Assembly (NCBI GenBank): GCA_023432855.1
Contig: JAEZEZ010000096.1
Span: 1 to 29,009, forward strand
Length of the DNA: 29,009 bases
Direction of reading: 5' to 3'
Origin: Pseudomonadota bacterium
GTDB lineage: Bacteria; Pseudomonadota; Alphaproteobacteria; Caulobacterales; Caulobacteraceae
In this document: positions 21,766-29,009 of the stretch, piece by piece
How positions within the stretch are numbered: position 1 is the stretch's first letter
Layout: each line of letters opens with the position of its first letter
Program-made: the position numbers and the translations under genes
The notes under the pieces: generated by a model
The model's input: the letters and a program-made list of their open reading frames with translations, nothing else
What the model was told of the DNA's origin: nothing
Databases searched by the model: none

Positions 21766-22338
21766 TCAGCCGAAGTTCACCTGGGGCGCCCCGGCGTTCA
21801 TCGAGGCGCGGGCGTCCTCGCCCACGTCGAAGAAGGTGCGGTCGCTGGCGAAGCCGAACATGCCGGCGAAGAGAATGGTCGGGAACGCGCGGCGCACCGC
21901 GTTGAACTCGCCCACGGCGTTGTTGAAGAAGCGGCGGGCGGCCGCGAGCTTGTTCTCCAGGTCCGACAGCTCCGCCTGCAGGCTGAGGAAGTTCTGGTTG
22001 GCCTTCAGGTCAGGGTAGGCCTCGGCCAGGGCGAACAGGCGTCCGAGCGCCCCGGTCAGGATGTTCTCCGCCTGCACCTTCTCCTCGACGCTGCCGGCCT
22101 GGGTGGCGCGATTGCGCGCAGCGATCACCGCCTCGAGCGTGCCGGCCTCGTGCTTTGCGTAGCCCTTCACCGTCTCTACGAGATTGGGAATCAGGTCGTG
22201 CCGCTGCTTCAGCTGCACGTCGATGTCGGCGAACGCCTGGTTGGCGGACTGGTCCAGCGCGACGAGCCGGTTGTAGGCGCCGACCACGACGAACAACAGC
22301 ACGACGACGATGACGCCAATGACGATCAGGGTGATCAT
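21766..22338 (-). CDS. lemA: LemA family protein
   Basis: A 190-residue membrane-anchored protein of unknown exact role. It has one N-terminal hydrophobic helix (residues 2-22, MITLIVIGVIVVVLLFVVVG), then the LemA helical bundle: YNRLVALDQSANQAFADIDV, LKQRHDLIPNLVETVKGYA and FFNNAVGEFNAVRRAFP, ending with the usual F-x-F tail region. The bulk is predicted to face the periplasm. The next gene, 10 nt away, is an M48 protease, a partnership seen widely, suggesting LemA is its adaptor or substrate holder. It is divergent from the small membrane gene; a palindrome lies in the shared upstream region. Confidence 0.95.
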   Translation of the reverse strand: MITLIVIGVIVVVLLFVVVGAYNRLVALDQSANQAFADIDVQLKQRHDLIPNLVETVKGYAKHEAGTLEAVIAARNRATQAGSVEEKVQAENILTGALGRLFALAEAYPDLKANQNFLSLQAELSDLENKLAAARRFFNNAVGEFNAVRRAFPTILFAGMFGFASDRTFFDVGEDARASMNAGAPQVNFG

Positions 22339-22370
22339 GTCAGGCTTCCCCCAGAAGATTTCCGCACCGA

Positions 22371-22392
22371 CGCTATCTGAACGCCGATAGCG
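22371..22392. promoter_or_regulatory. Palindrome in the lemA divergent region
   Basis: CGCTATC and GATAGCG form a perfect 7-bp inverted repeat around an 8-nt spacer (22378-22385). It lies 33 nt upstream of the lemA start and 68 nt upstream of the plus-strand TTG start, so a dimeric regulator could act on both genes. GCTATC also loosely resembles a -10 element on either strand. No known operator matches. Confidence 0.35.
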
Positions 22393-22459
22393 CGCAAAGG
22401 GCGAAAGCGCTCGCCTCCCGATGGAAGCTTGGGCATGCTCGCCCTCGGAGGGACGGATT

Positions 22460-22780
22460 TTGGGGGATCTGCTGCCTGTCGGCCTGCTCTACGGGCCGCT
22501 GCTGGCGCTCGGCGCTGTGCAGCTGTTCGGCGTCCGCCGCCTGTTCGGCGTCGAGACCCTGAAGACCCTGCTCTGGGGGCTGGCGTTCGCCATGGTCGGC
22601 GTGCCGTTGATGAGCGTCATCGGCGGCCTGGACGCGCCGGCCACGCCCGAGACCTTCGTCATGGCGGGCCTGCGGATGATCCGCATCTGGCTGATCGTGT
22701 GGACCATGGCGATGGCCACGCGCATCGGCTGGATGCTGTTTCGCTACGCCTGGCGCAGGCGGCCGCGAAAGACCGCCTAG
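22460..22780 (+). CDS. Small membrane protein of unknown function
   Basis: About 106 residues with three hydrophobic segments: residues 3-22 (LLPVGLLYGPLLALGAVQLF), about 32-53 (LLWGLAFAMVGVPLMSVIGG) and about 70-92 (MIRIWLIVWTMAMATRIGWM), ending in a basic tail RYAWRRRPRKTA that should remain cytoplasmic. I prefer the TTG start at 22460 because GGAGGG lies 7 nt upstream; an ATG at 22421 would add 13 polar residues and has no ribosome site. I do not recognise a family. It is transcribed away from lemA, and its stop codon shares CTAG with the end of parC. Confidence 0.65.
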   Translation: MGDLLPVGLLYGPLLALGAVQLFGVRRLFGVETLKTLLWGLAFAMVGVPLMSVIGGLDAPATPETFVMAGLRMIRIWLIVWTMAMATRIGWMLFRYAWRRRPRKTA

Positions 22781-24984
22781 CGCAGCTTCTTCATCCCCTT
22801 TGGCGCCATGCGCCCCGCCTGGGCGCGCTTGCCCTCGTAGGTCTTCCAGTCCGGCCACTGTCGGCGCCGGCCGCCCGTCTCGATCCACTCGGGCCCTGAC
22901 TCGCTGGAGAAGACCATGGCGTCGCGCATGCCGCCGTCGCGGTAGTTCTGCAGCTTCACGCCCTTGCCGCGCGCCATCTCCGGCAGCTCCTCGATCGGGA
23001 AGATCAGGGCCTTGTTGTTCTCGCCCAGCACCGCGATGCGGTCGCCATCGACCGGCAGGCAGACGGCGGCCTCGCCGTTGAGGACCTGCTTGCCGCCGCG
23101 TTTGGAGGCCACCGCCTCCTCTTCCGGCAGGACGAACCCGTATCCGGCCTTCGACGCCAGCAGCAGTTTGCGGCCGGGTTTATGCGGCATGACCGCCAGC
23201 ACCTTCGACTTTTCCTCGAAGTCCATCATCAGGCGCAGGGGTTCGCCATGCCCTCGCGCCGACGGCAGCTTGTCGACGCCGACGGTGAAGAACCGGCCGT
23301 CGGAGGCGAAGATCAGCAGTTTGTCCGTGGTTTCCGCGTGGACAAGGAAGGCCAGCTTGTCGCCTTCCTTGAACTTCAGGTCCGTTCCGTCCTGAAGGTG
23401 ACCCTTGGCGGCGCGGATCCAGCCGCGTTCGGACAGGATGACCGTCGCCGGCTCGCGTTCGACGGTGCTTTCCAGAATGGCGGCCGCATCGATCTGCGGC
23501 GCGTCGGCGAAGGAGGTGCGGCGCGGCGAGGCCAGGGCCTTCTTCGTCTCGGCCAGTTCCTTGCCGATCCGGGTCCACTGGCGCGCGGGCGACTTGATGA
23601 GGGCGTAGAGGCCATCCCGCTCGTCGCTGAGCTTCTGGTGCTCCTTGCGGATCTCCATCTCTTCCAGTTTGGCGAGGTTGCGCAGCCGCGTGTCGAGAAT
23701 GAAGTCCGCCTGCAGTTCGCTCAGACCGAAGCGGGCGATCAGTTCCGCCTTCGGCTGCTCCTCCTCGCGGACGATGCGGATCACCTCGTCCAGGTTGAGG
23801 TAGGCGATCATCAGGCCGTCGAGCAGGTGCAGGCGCTTCTCGATCTTCTCGACCCGCCATTCCGAACGCCGGACGAGGACTTCGCGCCGGTGATCGAGGA
23901 AGGCGCGCAGGCAGGCCTTCAGGCCCATGACCCGAGGCGTGCCCCGCGCGTCCAGCACGTTCATGTTGATGGGGAACCGGACCTCCAGGTCCGAGGCCCG
24001 GAACAGACTCTCCATCAACATGTCGGGCTCGACGTTGCGCGACTTGGGCTCCAGGACGACGCGGATGTCTTCGGCCGACTCGTCGCGAACGTCGCCCAGA
24101 AGAGGCGCCTTCTTCTGCTCGATCAGGTCCGCCAGCTGTTCGATCAGGCGCGACTTCTGAACCTGATAGGGGATCTCGGTGATGACGATGCGCCAGGTCC
24201 CGCGCCCGAGGTCCTCGGACTCCCAGCGGCACCGCAGGCGCACCCCGCCCTTGCCCGTGTCCAGCGCCTCGCGGATCGAGGTCCGCGGCTCCACGCAGAC
24301 GCCGCCGGTCGGGAAGTCGGGACCGGGCACGCAGGCCATCAGCTCGTCGATGTCAGCGTCCGGCTTTTCCAGCAGCACCTGGCACGCGTCGATCAGTTCG
24401 GCGGCGTTGTGCGGCGGGATCGAGGTCGCCATGCCCACGGCGATGCCGGCCGAGCCGTTGGCCAGCAGGTTCGGGAAACCGGCCGGCAGGACGACGGGCT
24501 CCTCGTCCGCCTCGTCGTAGGTCGGGCGGAAATCGATGGCGTTCTCGTCGATCCCTTCCAGCAGGATCTTGGCCGCCGGGGTCAGGCGGCATTCGGTGTA
24601 GCGCATGGCCGCGGCGCTATCGCCGTCGACGTTGCCGAAGTTCCCCTGCCCGTCCACGAGCGGGTATCGCTGGGCGAACTCCTGGGCCAGGCGGACCAGG
24701 GCGTCATAGATCGACTGGTCGCCGTGGGGGTGGAAGTTGCCCATCACCTCGCCGACCACCTTGGCGCACTTCTTGGCCGCCGTGTCCGGGTTCAGCCGCA
24801 TCTCGTGCATGGCGTAGAGGACGCGCCGGTGCACCGGCTTCAGCCCGTCGCGCACGTCAGGCAGCGCCCGGTGCATGATGGTCGACAGGGCATAGGCCAG
24901 GTAGCGGCGGGACAGGGCTTCGCCGAGGTCCTCGTCGACGATGCGGCCCCCGTGGTCGTCGTTCGGGTTGAAGTGCTTGGTCAT
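22777..24984 (-). CDS. parC: DNA topoisomerase IV subunit A
   Basis: Cleaves and rejoins DNA with ParE to decatenate chromosomes. The 735 residues fit ParC better than the longer GyrA. Seen: LSRRYLAYALSTIMHRALPD (24-43), DGLKPVHRRVLYAM (46-59), the helix HPHGDQSIYDALV (85-97), the catalytic Tyr129 in AAMRYTECRL and NFGNVDGDSAA. Downstream are the ParC tower/coiled-coil region (FGLSELQADFILDTRLRNL) and a C-terminal beta-pinwheel. In the quinolone-contact helix, Gln90 replaces the usual Ser and Asp94 stands at the acidic position. It follows recO by 31 nt on the same strand. Confidence 0.95.
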   Translation of the reverse strand: MTKHFNPNDDHGGRIVDEDLGEALSRRYLAYALSTIMHRALPDVRDGLKPVHRRVLYAMHEMRLNPDTAAKKCAKVVGEVMGNFHPHGDQSIYDALVRLAQEFAQRYPLVDGQGNFGNVDGDSAAAMRYTECRLTPAAKILLEGIDENAIDFRPTYDEADEEPVVLPAGFPNLLANGSAGIAVGMATSIPPHNAAELIDACQVLLEKPDADIDELMACVPGPDFPTGGVCVEPRTSIREALDTGKGGVRLRCRWESEDLGRGTWRIVITEIPYQVQKSRLIEQLADLIEQKKAPLLGDVRDESAEDIRVVLEPKSRNVEPDMLMESLFRASDLEVRFPINMNVLDARGTPRVMGLKACLRAFLDHRREVLVRRSEWRVEKIEKRLHLLDGLMIAYLNLDEVIRIVREEEQPKAELIARFGLSELQADFILDTRLRNLAKLEEMEIRKEHQKLSDERDGLYALIKSPARQWTRIGKELAETKKALASPRRTSFADAPQIDAAAILESTVEREPATVILSERGWIRAAKGHLQDGTDLKFKEGDKLAFLVHAETTDKLLIFASDGRFFTVGVDKLPSARGHGEPLRLMMDFEEKSKVLAVMPHKPGRKLLLASKAGYGFVLPEEEAVASKRGGKQVLNGEAAVCLPVDGDRIAVLGENNKALIFPIEELPEMARGKGVKLQNYRDGGMRDAMVFSSESGPEWIETGGRRRQWPDWKTYEGKRAQAGRMAPKGMKKLR

Positions 24985-25015
24985 TCGAATCTCTCGCTGG
25001 CTGCGAGTTTAGCCC

Positions 25016-25747
25016 TCACAGACGCCCTGCTTCGCCCAGTTTGTCGACCAGCCAAATCCGCGCGGGCGGCAGGGGCCGGTTCTGGGGGTGGAAAACGAAC
25101 TGCTCGAGAAAGTGTCCCGTCAGCGCAAGGCCGGCTCCCACGTCGCCTTCGGCCAGACCGGCCTGGCTGCCCAGCATGAAGGGGGGCAGGACCAGCATGC
25201 GGTCGCGGTAAGGCTCTCCAGCCTTGCGGCTGACGGCTCGCCCCGACTTGGGGCTGACATAGACGAGGTCGTCGGTGGAGCCCGTGGCGGCGCATTTCGA
25301 CAGGTCCAGCCCGAAGCCCAGTTCCTCCAGGAGACCCGCCTCGAAACGCACGAACACCGCCGGCCAGATGTCCGGATGTACGAAGGCGCCGGCCAAGGCC
25401 TCGAAGGCCAGGAAAGCGCCCGGGTGCGGCTCGCGCTCGGGCAAGGCGCCCTGGGCGACGGCCGCGGCGGCCGACAGCCCGGACAGGGCGAGCGGATCGT
25501 CGAACAGGGCGGCGGGCCCCTCCCCCACCGGCTCCAGCGCCGCCGAGCCGAGCTGTTCGGAGGTGCGCGCGCGGAACCGGACGATCACCCGCGCGCCGGC
25601 CTGCAGGAACGGCTTCATCCGCCGCGAGGCGCCGCCCGCCACGTGGGCGACATAGCGACCCTTTTCTTCGGTCAGCAGATCGACGATGGCGCCCGTTTCA
25701 CCGTGGGCGCGCGCGCCGAGCACGAAGGCGTCGCTCTCGAACTCCAT
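25016..25747 (-). CDS. recO: DNA repair protein RecO
   Basis: Recombination mediator that loads RecA onto SSB-coated gaps with RecR. The 243 residues match the family: an N-terminal OB fold (MEFESDAFVLGARAHGETGA, LTEEKGRYVAHVAGGASRR, LQAGARVIVRFRARTSEQLG) and a helical C-terminal domain (VFVRFEAGLLEELGFGLDLS). The zinc cysteine cluster found in many RecO proteins is reduced here to a single Cys in LSKCAATGS, as in other non-zinc members. A later segment RIWLVDKL ends the protein. It sits between an exported NTF2-like protein and parC; era-recO linkage is common in bacteria. Confidence 0.93.
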   Translation of the reverse strand: MEFESDAFVLGARAHGETGAIVDLLTEEKGRYVAHVAGGASRRMKPFLQAGARVIVRFRARTSEQLGSAALEPVGEGPAALFDDPLALSGLSAAAAVAQGALPEREPHPGAFLAFEALAGAFVHPDIWPAVFVRFEAGLLEELGFGLDLSKCAATGSTDDLVYVSPKSGRAVSRKAGEPYRDRMLVLPPFMLGSQAGLAEGDVGAGLALTGHFLEQFVFHPQNRPLPPARIWLVDKLGEAGRL

Positions 25748-25786
25748 GTCGGTGGTTTGGACGGGAGAACGAAACGTGTCCAGAGG

Positions 25787-26308
25787 CTAGTGATGCGGCG
25801 GTTTGGGCGGGTGCTTCGCCTCATGCGCCTTGATCTCGGCCACCACGCCCTTGGCGATGTCATTGGGGATCGGGATGGTCAGCACGTACTGCCCGATCTT
25901 CCAGCCGTCCGGGCCCTTCACCACCACGCCTGTGCCCCGGGTGGTCCCATAGCTCTCGCTGGCCAGGTCCTCCTCGAACCAGGCCACACAGCCGCAGGGA
26001 ATGTTGGCGAAGCTAATTTCGCGATGCGTGGGCGTGTAGGTCCAGCCCTTGCCCTGGCTGAAGAAGGGCTCGGCGAAGGCGCGGAACTCGGCCAGCGTCC
26101 AGCGTTCGGATGCGTCGGTGCCGACGAAAACGGCGTTGGGGGCGAAGAAGCCGAAATAGGCCTCGCCGTCCGCCCGGGCCGCCGCCGCGTTGAAGGCGTC
26201 CAGCATGCGGTGGATCGCCGGCTCGTCGGGCGTGGCGACGATCGACTGGGCTGTCGCCGGCGCGGCGGCGGCCAGGCTCAGGGCGATGGCGAGTGCGGTT
26301 ACGCGCAT
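25787..26308 (-). CDS. Exported NTF2/SnoaL-like (DUF4440-type) protein
   Basis: A 173-residue protein with a clear signal peptide MRVTALAIALSLAAAAPATA cleaved before QS. The mature part is a cone-shaped NTF2-like domain: IHRMLDAFNAAAARADGEAY, FFAPNAVFVGTDASERWT, FRAFAEPFF, and strands CVAWFEEDLAS, GVVVKGPDGWKIGQYVLT. The tail HEAKHPPKPPHH is rich in His and Pro. No catalytic residues can be assigned; such domains bind small ligands or serve as scaffolds. ATG at 26308 has GGAGG upstream. It lies 35 nt after era and 39 nt before recO, so it is embedded in an otherwise housekeeping operon. Confidence 0.85.
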   Translation of the reverse strand: MRVTALAIALSLAAAAPATAQSIVATPDEPAIHRMLDAFNAAAARADGEAYFGFFAPNAVFVGTDASERWTLAEFRAFAEPFFSQGKGWTYTPTHREISFANIPCGCVAWFEEDLASESYGTTRGTGVVVKGPDGWKIGQYVLTIPIPNDIAKGVVAEIKAHEAKHPPKPPHH

Positions 26309-26343
26309 GGGGGCCTCCGGCGGACGAAATCCTCGCGGGCCTG

Positions 26344-27297
26344 CTACTGCGCGTCGAAGTCCAGGCCGAACTGGGCGTAGAGCGCCCGGTCCTCGGTCCA
26401 GCGCTCGTTGACCTTCACGTGCAGAAACAGGTGCACCGGCCGGTCTAGCAGTTCCGCCAGTTCCTCGCGCGCCTTCTGGCCGATCCATTTGAGGGTCTGG
26501 CCGCCCTTGCCGAGGATGATGGCGCGCTGGCCCTCGCGCTCCACATAGATGGTCTGCTCGATCCGCGCCGATCCGTCCTTCCGCTCCTCGAACGCCGTGG
26601 TTTCCACGGCGGCCGCGTAGGGCAGCTCTTCGTGCACGCGCAGGTAAAGCTTCTCGCGCGTGATCTCGGAAGCCAGCACCCGCACCGGCACATCGGCGCT
26701 CTGGTCCTCGGGATAGAGCCAGGGCCCCTCGGGCATGAGCTCTCCCAGGCGCTTCTTCAGATCGTCGACGCCGGAGCCCTTTTCGGCGGAGATCATGAAG
26801 ACCTCGGAATAGACGCCGGCCTCGAACAGGGCGCCGGTCAGGGCGAGCAGTTGGTCGCGCTTGACCAGGTCGATCTTGTTGAGCGCCAGGATGACCTTAG
26901 CGCCCGACGCCTTCAGGCCCTCGACGATGCTCTCCGTATCCTCGTGACAGCGATGGTCGGCGGCGGTCGCGCCGTCCTTGCTACGCACGGCGATCTCCGA
27001 CGCGGCGTCGACCAGATGGACGACGGCGTCGGCGTCCTCGGCGCCGCCCCAGGCGGAGCGGACCATGGCCCGGTCCAGGCGGCGGCGCGGTTTGAAGATC
27101 CCCGGGGTGTCGACCAGCACGATCTGGGCCTGGCCCTCAATGGCCACGCCGCGCACCGGGAAGCGGGTCGTCTGCACCTTTCGGGTGACGATGGAGACCT
27201 TGGTCCCGACGAGCCGGTTGACCAGGGTGGACTTGCCGGCGTTGGGCGCGCCGATGACGGCGGCGAAGCCGGCGCGGGTCTGGGGGGTGTCGTTCAA
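26344..27297 (-). CDS. era: GTPase Era
   Basis: Essential GTPase that binds the 3' end of 16S rRNA during small-subunit assembly. The 317 residues show G1 GAPNAGKST (16-24), the switch segment RKVQTTRFPVRG (39-50), G3 DTPG (63-66), G4 NKID (140-143), G5 SAEKGSGVDDL, and the C-terminal KH domain with ILGKGGQTLKWIGQKAREEL and HLFLHVKVNERW. A somewhat long insert at about 101-125 (including SKDGATAADHRCHED) accounts for the extra length against ~300. The ATG overlaps the rnc stop by 4 nt, so translation is coupled, as expected for the lepB-rnc-era operon. Confidence 0.96.
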   Translation of the reverse strand: MNDTPQTRAGFAAVIGAPNAGKSTLVNRLVGTKVSIVTRKVQTTRFPVRGVAIEGQAQIVLVDTPGIFKPRRRLDRAMVRSAWGGAEDADAVVHLVDAASEIAVRSKDGATAADHRCHEDTESIVEGLKASGAKVILALNKIDLVKRDQLLALTGALFEAGVYSEVFMISAEKGSGVDDLKKRLGELMPEGPWLYPEDQSADVPVRVLASEITREKLYLRVHEELPYAAAVETTAFEERKDGSARIEQTIYVEREGQRAIILGKGGQTLKWIGQKAREELAELLDRPVHLFLHVKVNERWTEDRALYAQFGLDFDAQ

Positions 27298-27986
27298 AGG
27301 AGGCCTTCGCGGGTCAGCATGGCGTGGGCGGCGGCCTTCTCGGCCTCCTGCCTCGAACGCCCTTCTGCCCGAACCGGTTCGACCCCGTCCACCCGAACCT
27401 CGACGGTGAAGTGCGGCGCGTGGTCGGGACCCTTGCGGCTGACGACCTCGTAGTGCGGCAGCGGCCTGCCCTTCGATTGGGCCCAGGCCTGCAGCGCGGA
27501 TTTCGGATCGCGCGCCGCCGGCTTGGACGGATTGGCGATCAGTTCGTCCCAGAAGCGACGGTAGACCTGGCGCGCCGCATTCAGCCCACCGTCAAGGTAG
27601 ACCGCGGCGATCACCGCCTCGCAGGCGTCGGCCAGGATGCCGTCCTTCTCGCGTCCGCCGGCCTTGGTCTCACCCGGAGACAGGCGCAGCGCGGGACCCA
27701 GGTTCATGAGCCGGGCGACCCGGGCGCAGGCGTCCTTGTCCACCAGCCCGTGGAAGCGGGGCGTCAACTCGCCCTCGGGCGCCTCGGGATACAGTTCGAG
27801 CAGGCGCTCGGCGGTCATCAGACCGAGCACCCGGTCGCCCAGGAACTCCAGGCGCTCGTTGTCCTTCACCCGACGGCTGCCGCCGGTGCTGGCGTGGGTC
27901 AGGGCCACGTCCAGCCGTTTGCGGTCGGCGAAGGCGTGCCCGAGGGTGCGCTCCAGCTCCAGGACCGCCGCTTCGCGCGCATTCAT
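27294..27986 (-). CDS. rnc: Ribonuclease III
   Basis: Double-strand-specific endoribonuclease that processes rRNA precursors and structured mRNAs. From the ATG at 27986 the protein has 230 residues: the catalytic domain with the signature NERLEFLGDRVLGL, ALTHAST before it and the metal-binding ACEAVIAAVYLDGG region, then a double-stranded RNA-binding domain starting DPKSALQAWAQSKG and ending QEAEKAAAHAMLTREGLL. The frame extends upstream but starts with lepB-overlapping sequence; MNAREAAVLELERTLGHAF fits the family and its ATG overlaps the lepB stop as ATGA. Overlaps of 4 nt on both sides indicate strict coupling. Confidence 0.96.
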   Translation of the reverse strand: MNAREAAVLELERTLGHAFADRKRLDVALTHASTGGSRRVKDNERLEFLGDRVLGLMTAERLLELYPEAPEGELTPRFHGLVDKDACARVARLMNLGPALRLSPGETKAGGREKDGILADACEAVIAAVYLDGGLNAARQVYRRFWDELIANPSKPAARDPKSALQAWAQSKGRPLPHYEVVSRKGPDHAPHFTVEVRVDGVEPVRAEGRSRQEAEKAAAHAMLTREGLL

Positions 27987-29009
27987 TTCAGGACGGTGAA
28001 AAACCGGCTGGGCCGCAGGTGGGTGAACCAGGTCCAGGGCTTCCAAAGGGACGCGCCCGGCTTCCACGACAGCAGCACCAGGTTGGCCTTGCCGACGAGG
28101 TTTTCTGCCGGCACCAGGCCGACGCCGTTGCCTTCCATGGGCACGCGGCTGTCGATCGAGTTGTCGCGGTTGTCGCCCATCATGAAGTAGAAGCCGGCCG
28201 GCACCTCATAGACGGGAGTGTCGTCCAGATCATTGCCCGGACCGAAGTCCTGGATGGTGATCTGCTTGCCGCCCGGCAGGGTCTCGCGCACGCGGATGAT
28301 GGGCTGCGGACCGAAGACGCCCTCGATCTGCGAGCGGCCGATCACCACGTCGTCGACCGCCTGGCCGTTGATGTAGAGACGGTTGGCGATCATCTGCACG
28401 CGGTCGCCCGGCAGGCCGATGACGCGCTTGATGTAGTCCGTCTTGTTGTCGCGCGGCAGCTTGAACACCACGATGTCGCCCCGCTCGGGGGCCGAGCCCA
28501 GGATGCGGCCGCGGAACAGCGGCGGGCTGAACGGGATCGAGTGGTGCGAGTAGCCGTAGCTCCACTTGGTGACGACGATGTAGTCGCCCTCATAGAGGTT
28601 GGGCTCCATCGAGGCCGACGGAATGGTGAAAGGCTGGAAGGCCAGGGTCCGCAGGACCAGGGCGATCAGCAGGGCGAAGAAGATGGTCTTGATGATCTCG
28701 GCCGTCTCGCCGCCGGCGGAGCCGGAGCCCCTGGATTTGGAGCGGGCCCGGGCCTTGCGGTCGTAGACCGGGGTGGTGGGGCCGTCGTCGAACGGGGCGT
28801 CGCCCTGGTCGCTCCAGATCGGGCGGCGCTCGCCGCTGTTCGAGGCGGCGGCCACGGCGGCCACGGCGCCGACGGCGGCCGCGGCGGCGACGGCCTCGCC
28901 GACATGGCTTTCCGACGCCGGAGCGTCCTCGGCGTGGGCGACCGGCGCGGCTTCAGGCGCGTGTTCGGGTTCGGGGGCGTGTTCAGGCTCGACGTGAGCG
29001 GCCTCGGTC
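27983..29009 (-). CDS. lepB: Signal peptidase I, with long N-terminal low-complexity tail (5' end outside window)
   Basis: Membrane protease that removes signal peptides. Seen: one membrane helix (EIIKTIFFALLIALVLRTLA), the catalytic Ser in FTIPSASMEPNL, the Lys in DYIKRVIGLPGDRV, and the closing box MMGDNRDNSIDSR. The C-terminus ends WTWFTHLRPSRFFTVLK. The frame has no stop up to the right edge. Upstream of a possible GTG at 28864 lie 48 more codons rich in Ala, Pro, Glu and His, including a tandem EPEHAP unit, then a poly-Ala stretch. No better start is seen, so the true start is probably beyond 29009; alternatively GTG 28864 gives 293 residues. First of the lepB-rnc-era run. Confidence 0.92.
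   Translation of the reverse strand, partial: TEAAHVEPEHAPEPEHAPEAAPVAHAEDAPASESHVGEAVAAAAAVGAVAAVAAASNSGERRPIWSDQGDAPFDDGPTTPVYDRKARARSKSRGSGSAGGETAEIIKTIFFALLIALVLRTLAFQPFTIPSASMEPNLYEGDYIVVTKWSYGYSHHSIPFSPPLFRGRILGSAPERGDIVVFKLPRDNKTDYIKRVIGLPGDRVQMIANRLYINGQAVDDVVIGRSQIEGVFGPQPIIRVRETLPGGKQITIQDFGPGNDLDDTPVYEVPAGFYFMMGDNRDNSIDSRVPMEGNGVGLVPAENLVGKANLVLLSWKPGASLWKPWTWFTHLRPSRFFTVLK

Noticed and set aside
23182..25179. A 665-codon plus-strand frame opposite parC.
   Set aside because: It mirrors the codon structure of parC, has no recognisable domain, no ribosome site, and runs across the parC start. Antisense openness is expected at this GC content.

Overview
The window reads as ordinary chromosome of a high-GC alphaproteobacterium, most likely in Caulobacterales (Caulobacter/Phenylobacterium/Brevundimonas type). 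The reasons are: 5-aminolevulinate is made by a HemA-type synthase (C4 route); the gene runs lepB-rnc-era-recO-parC and nrdR-rib-nusB-thiL have alphaproteobacterial character; motB stands alone without motA; and the best promoter candidate fits the Caulobacter housekeeping consensus. No mobile element, CRISPR array, tRNA, rRNA or recently acquired island was seen. Genes are tightly packed, often with 1-4 nt overlaps, and no gene-free stretch exceeds about 180 nt.

Layout. (1) 1-9368, all minus strand: hemA, a 65-residue protein, glyA, nrdR, a riboflavin block (reductase-only RibD, RibE, a RibB with a degenerate C-terminal domain, RibH), nusB, thiL, a Tat-signal protein, then the start of the proton-pumping pyrophosphatase hppA, which leaves the left edge. 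(2) 9507-14955: valine/isobutyrate catabolism (isobutyryl-CoA dehydrogenase-like, 3-hydroxyisobutyryl-CoA hydrolase, 3-hydroxyisobutyrate dehydrogenase), split by a plus-strand Nramp-fold transporter with an atypical metal site and a minus-strand exported methyltransferase-like protein. (3) 15058-16541, plus: a small membrane protein and hemB. (4) 16530-18933, minus: flavin reductase, a second beta-hydroxyacid dehydrogenase and a secreted alpha/beta hydrolase. (5) 19025-20757, plus: motB and the N-degron transferase bpt. (6) 20754-22338, minus: lemA and an M48 membrane protease. (7) A small plus-strand membrane protein, then 22777-29009, all minus: lepB, rnc, era, an NTF2-like exported protein, recO and parC.

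How the genes work together. GlyA supplies glycine, the substrate of HemA, and the two genes are nearly adjacent; HemB takes the next haem step. NrdR, RibD, RibE, RibB, RibH, NusB and ThiL are translationally coupled in a cofactor/transcription operon. LepB, RNase III and Era form the classic secretion/RNA-processing/ribosome-assembly operon.

The best leads are: a riboflavin operon in which two canonical activities appear absent (the GTP cyclohydrolase II zinc site and the RibD deaminase domain); an inverted repeat whose arm contains the glyA Shine-Dalgarno sequence; an Nramp protein lacking both metal-binding helix motifs; a signal-peptide-bearing methyltransferase fold; and a LepB reading frame with a long Ala/Pro/Glu/His N-terminal tail running off the right edge. 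I saw no convincing wholly new multi-gene system.
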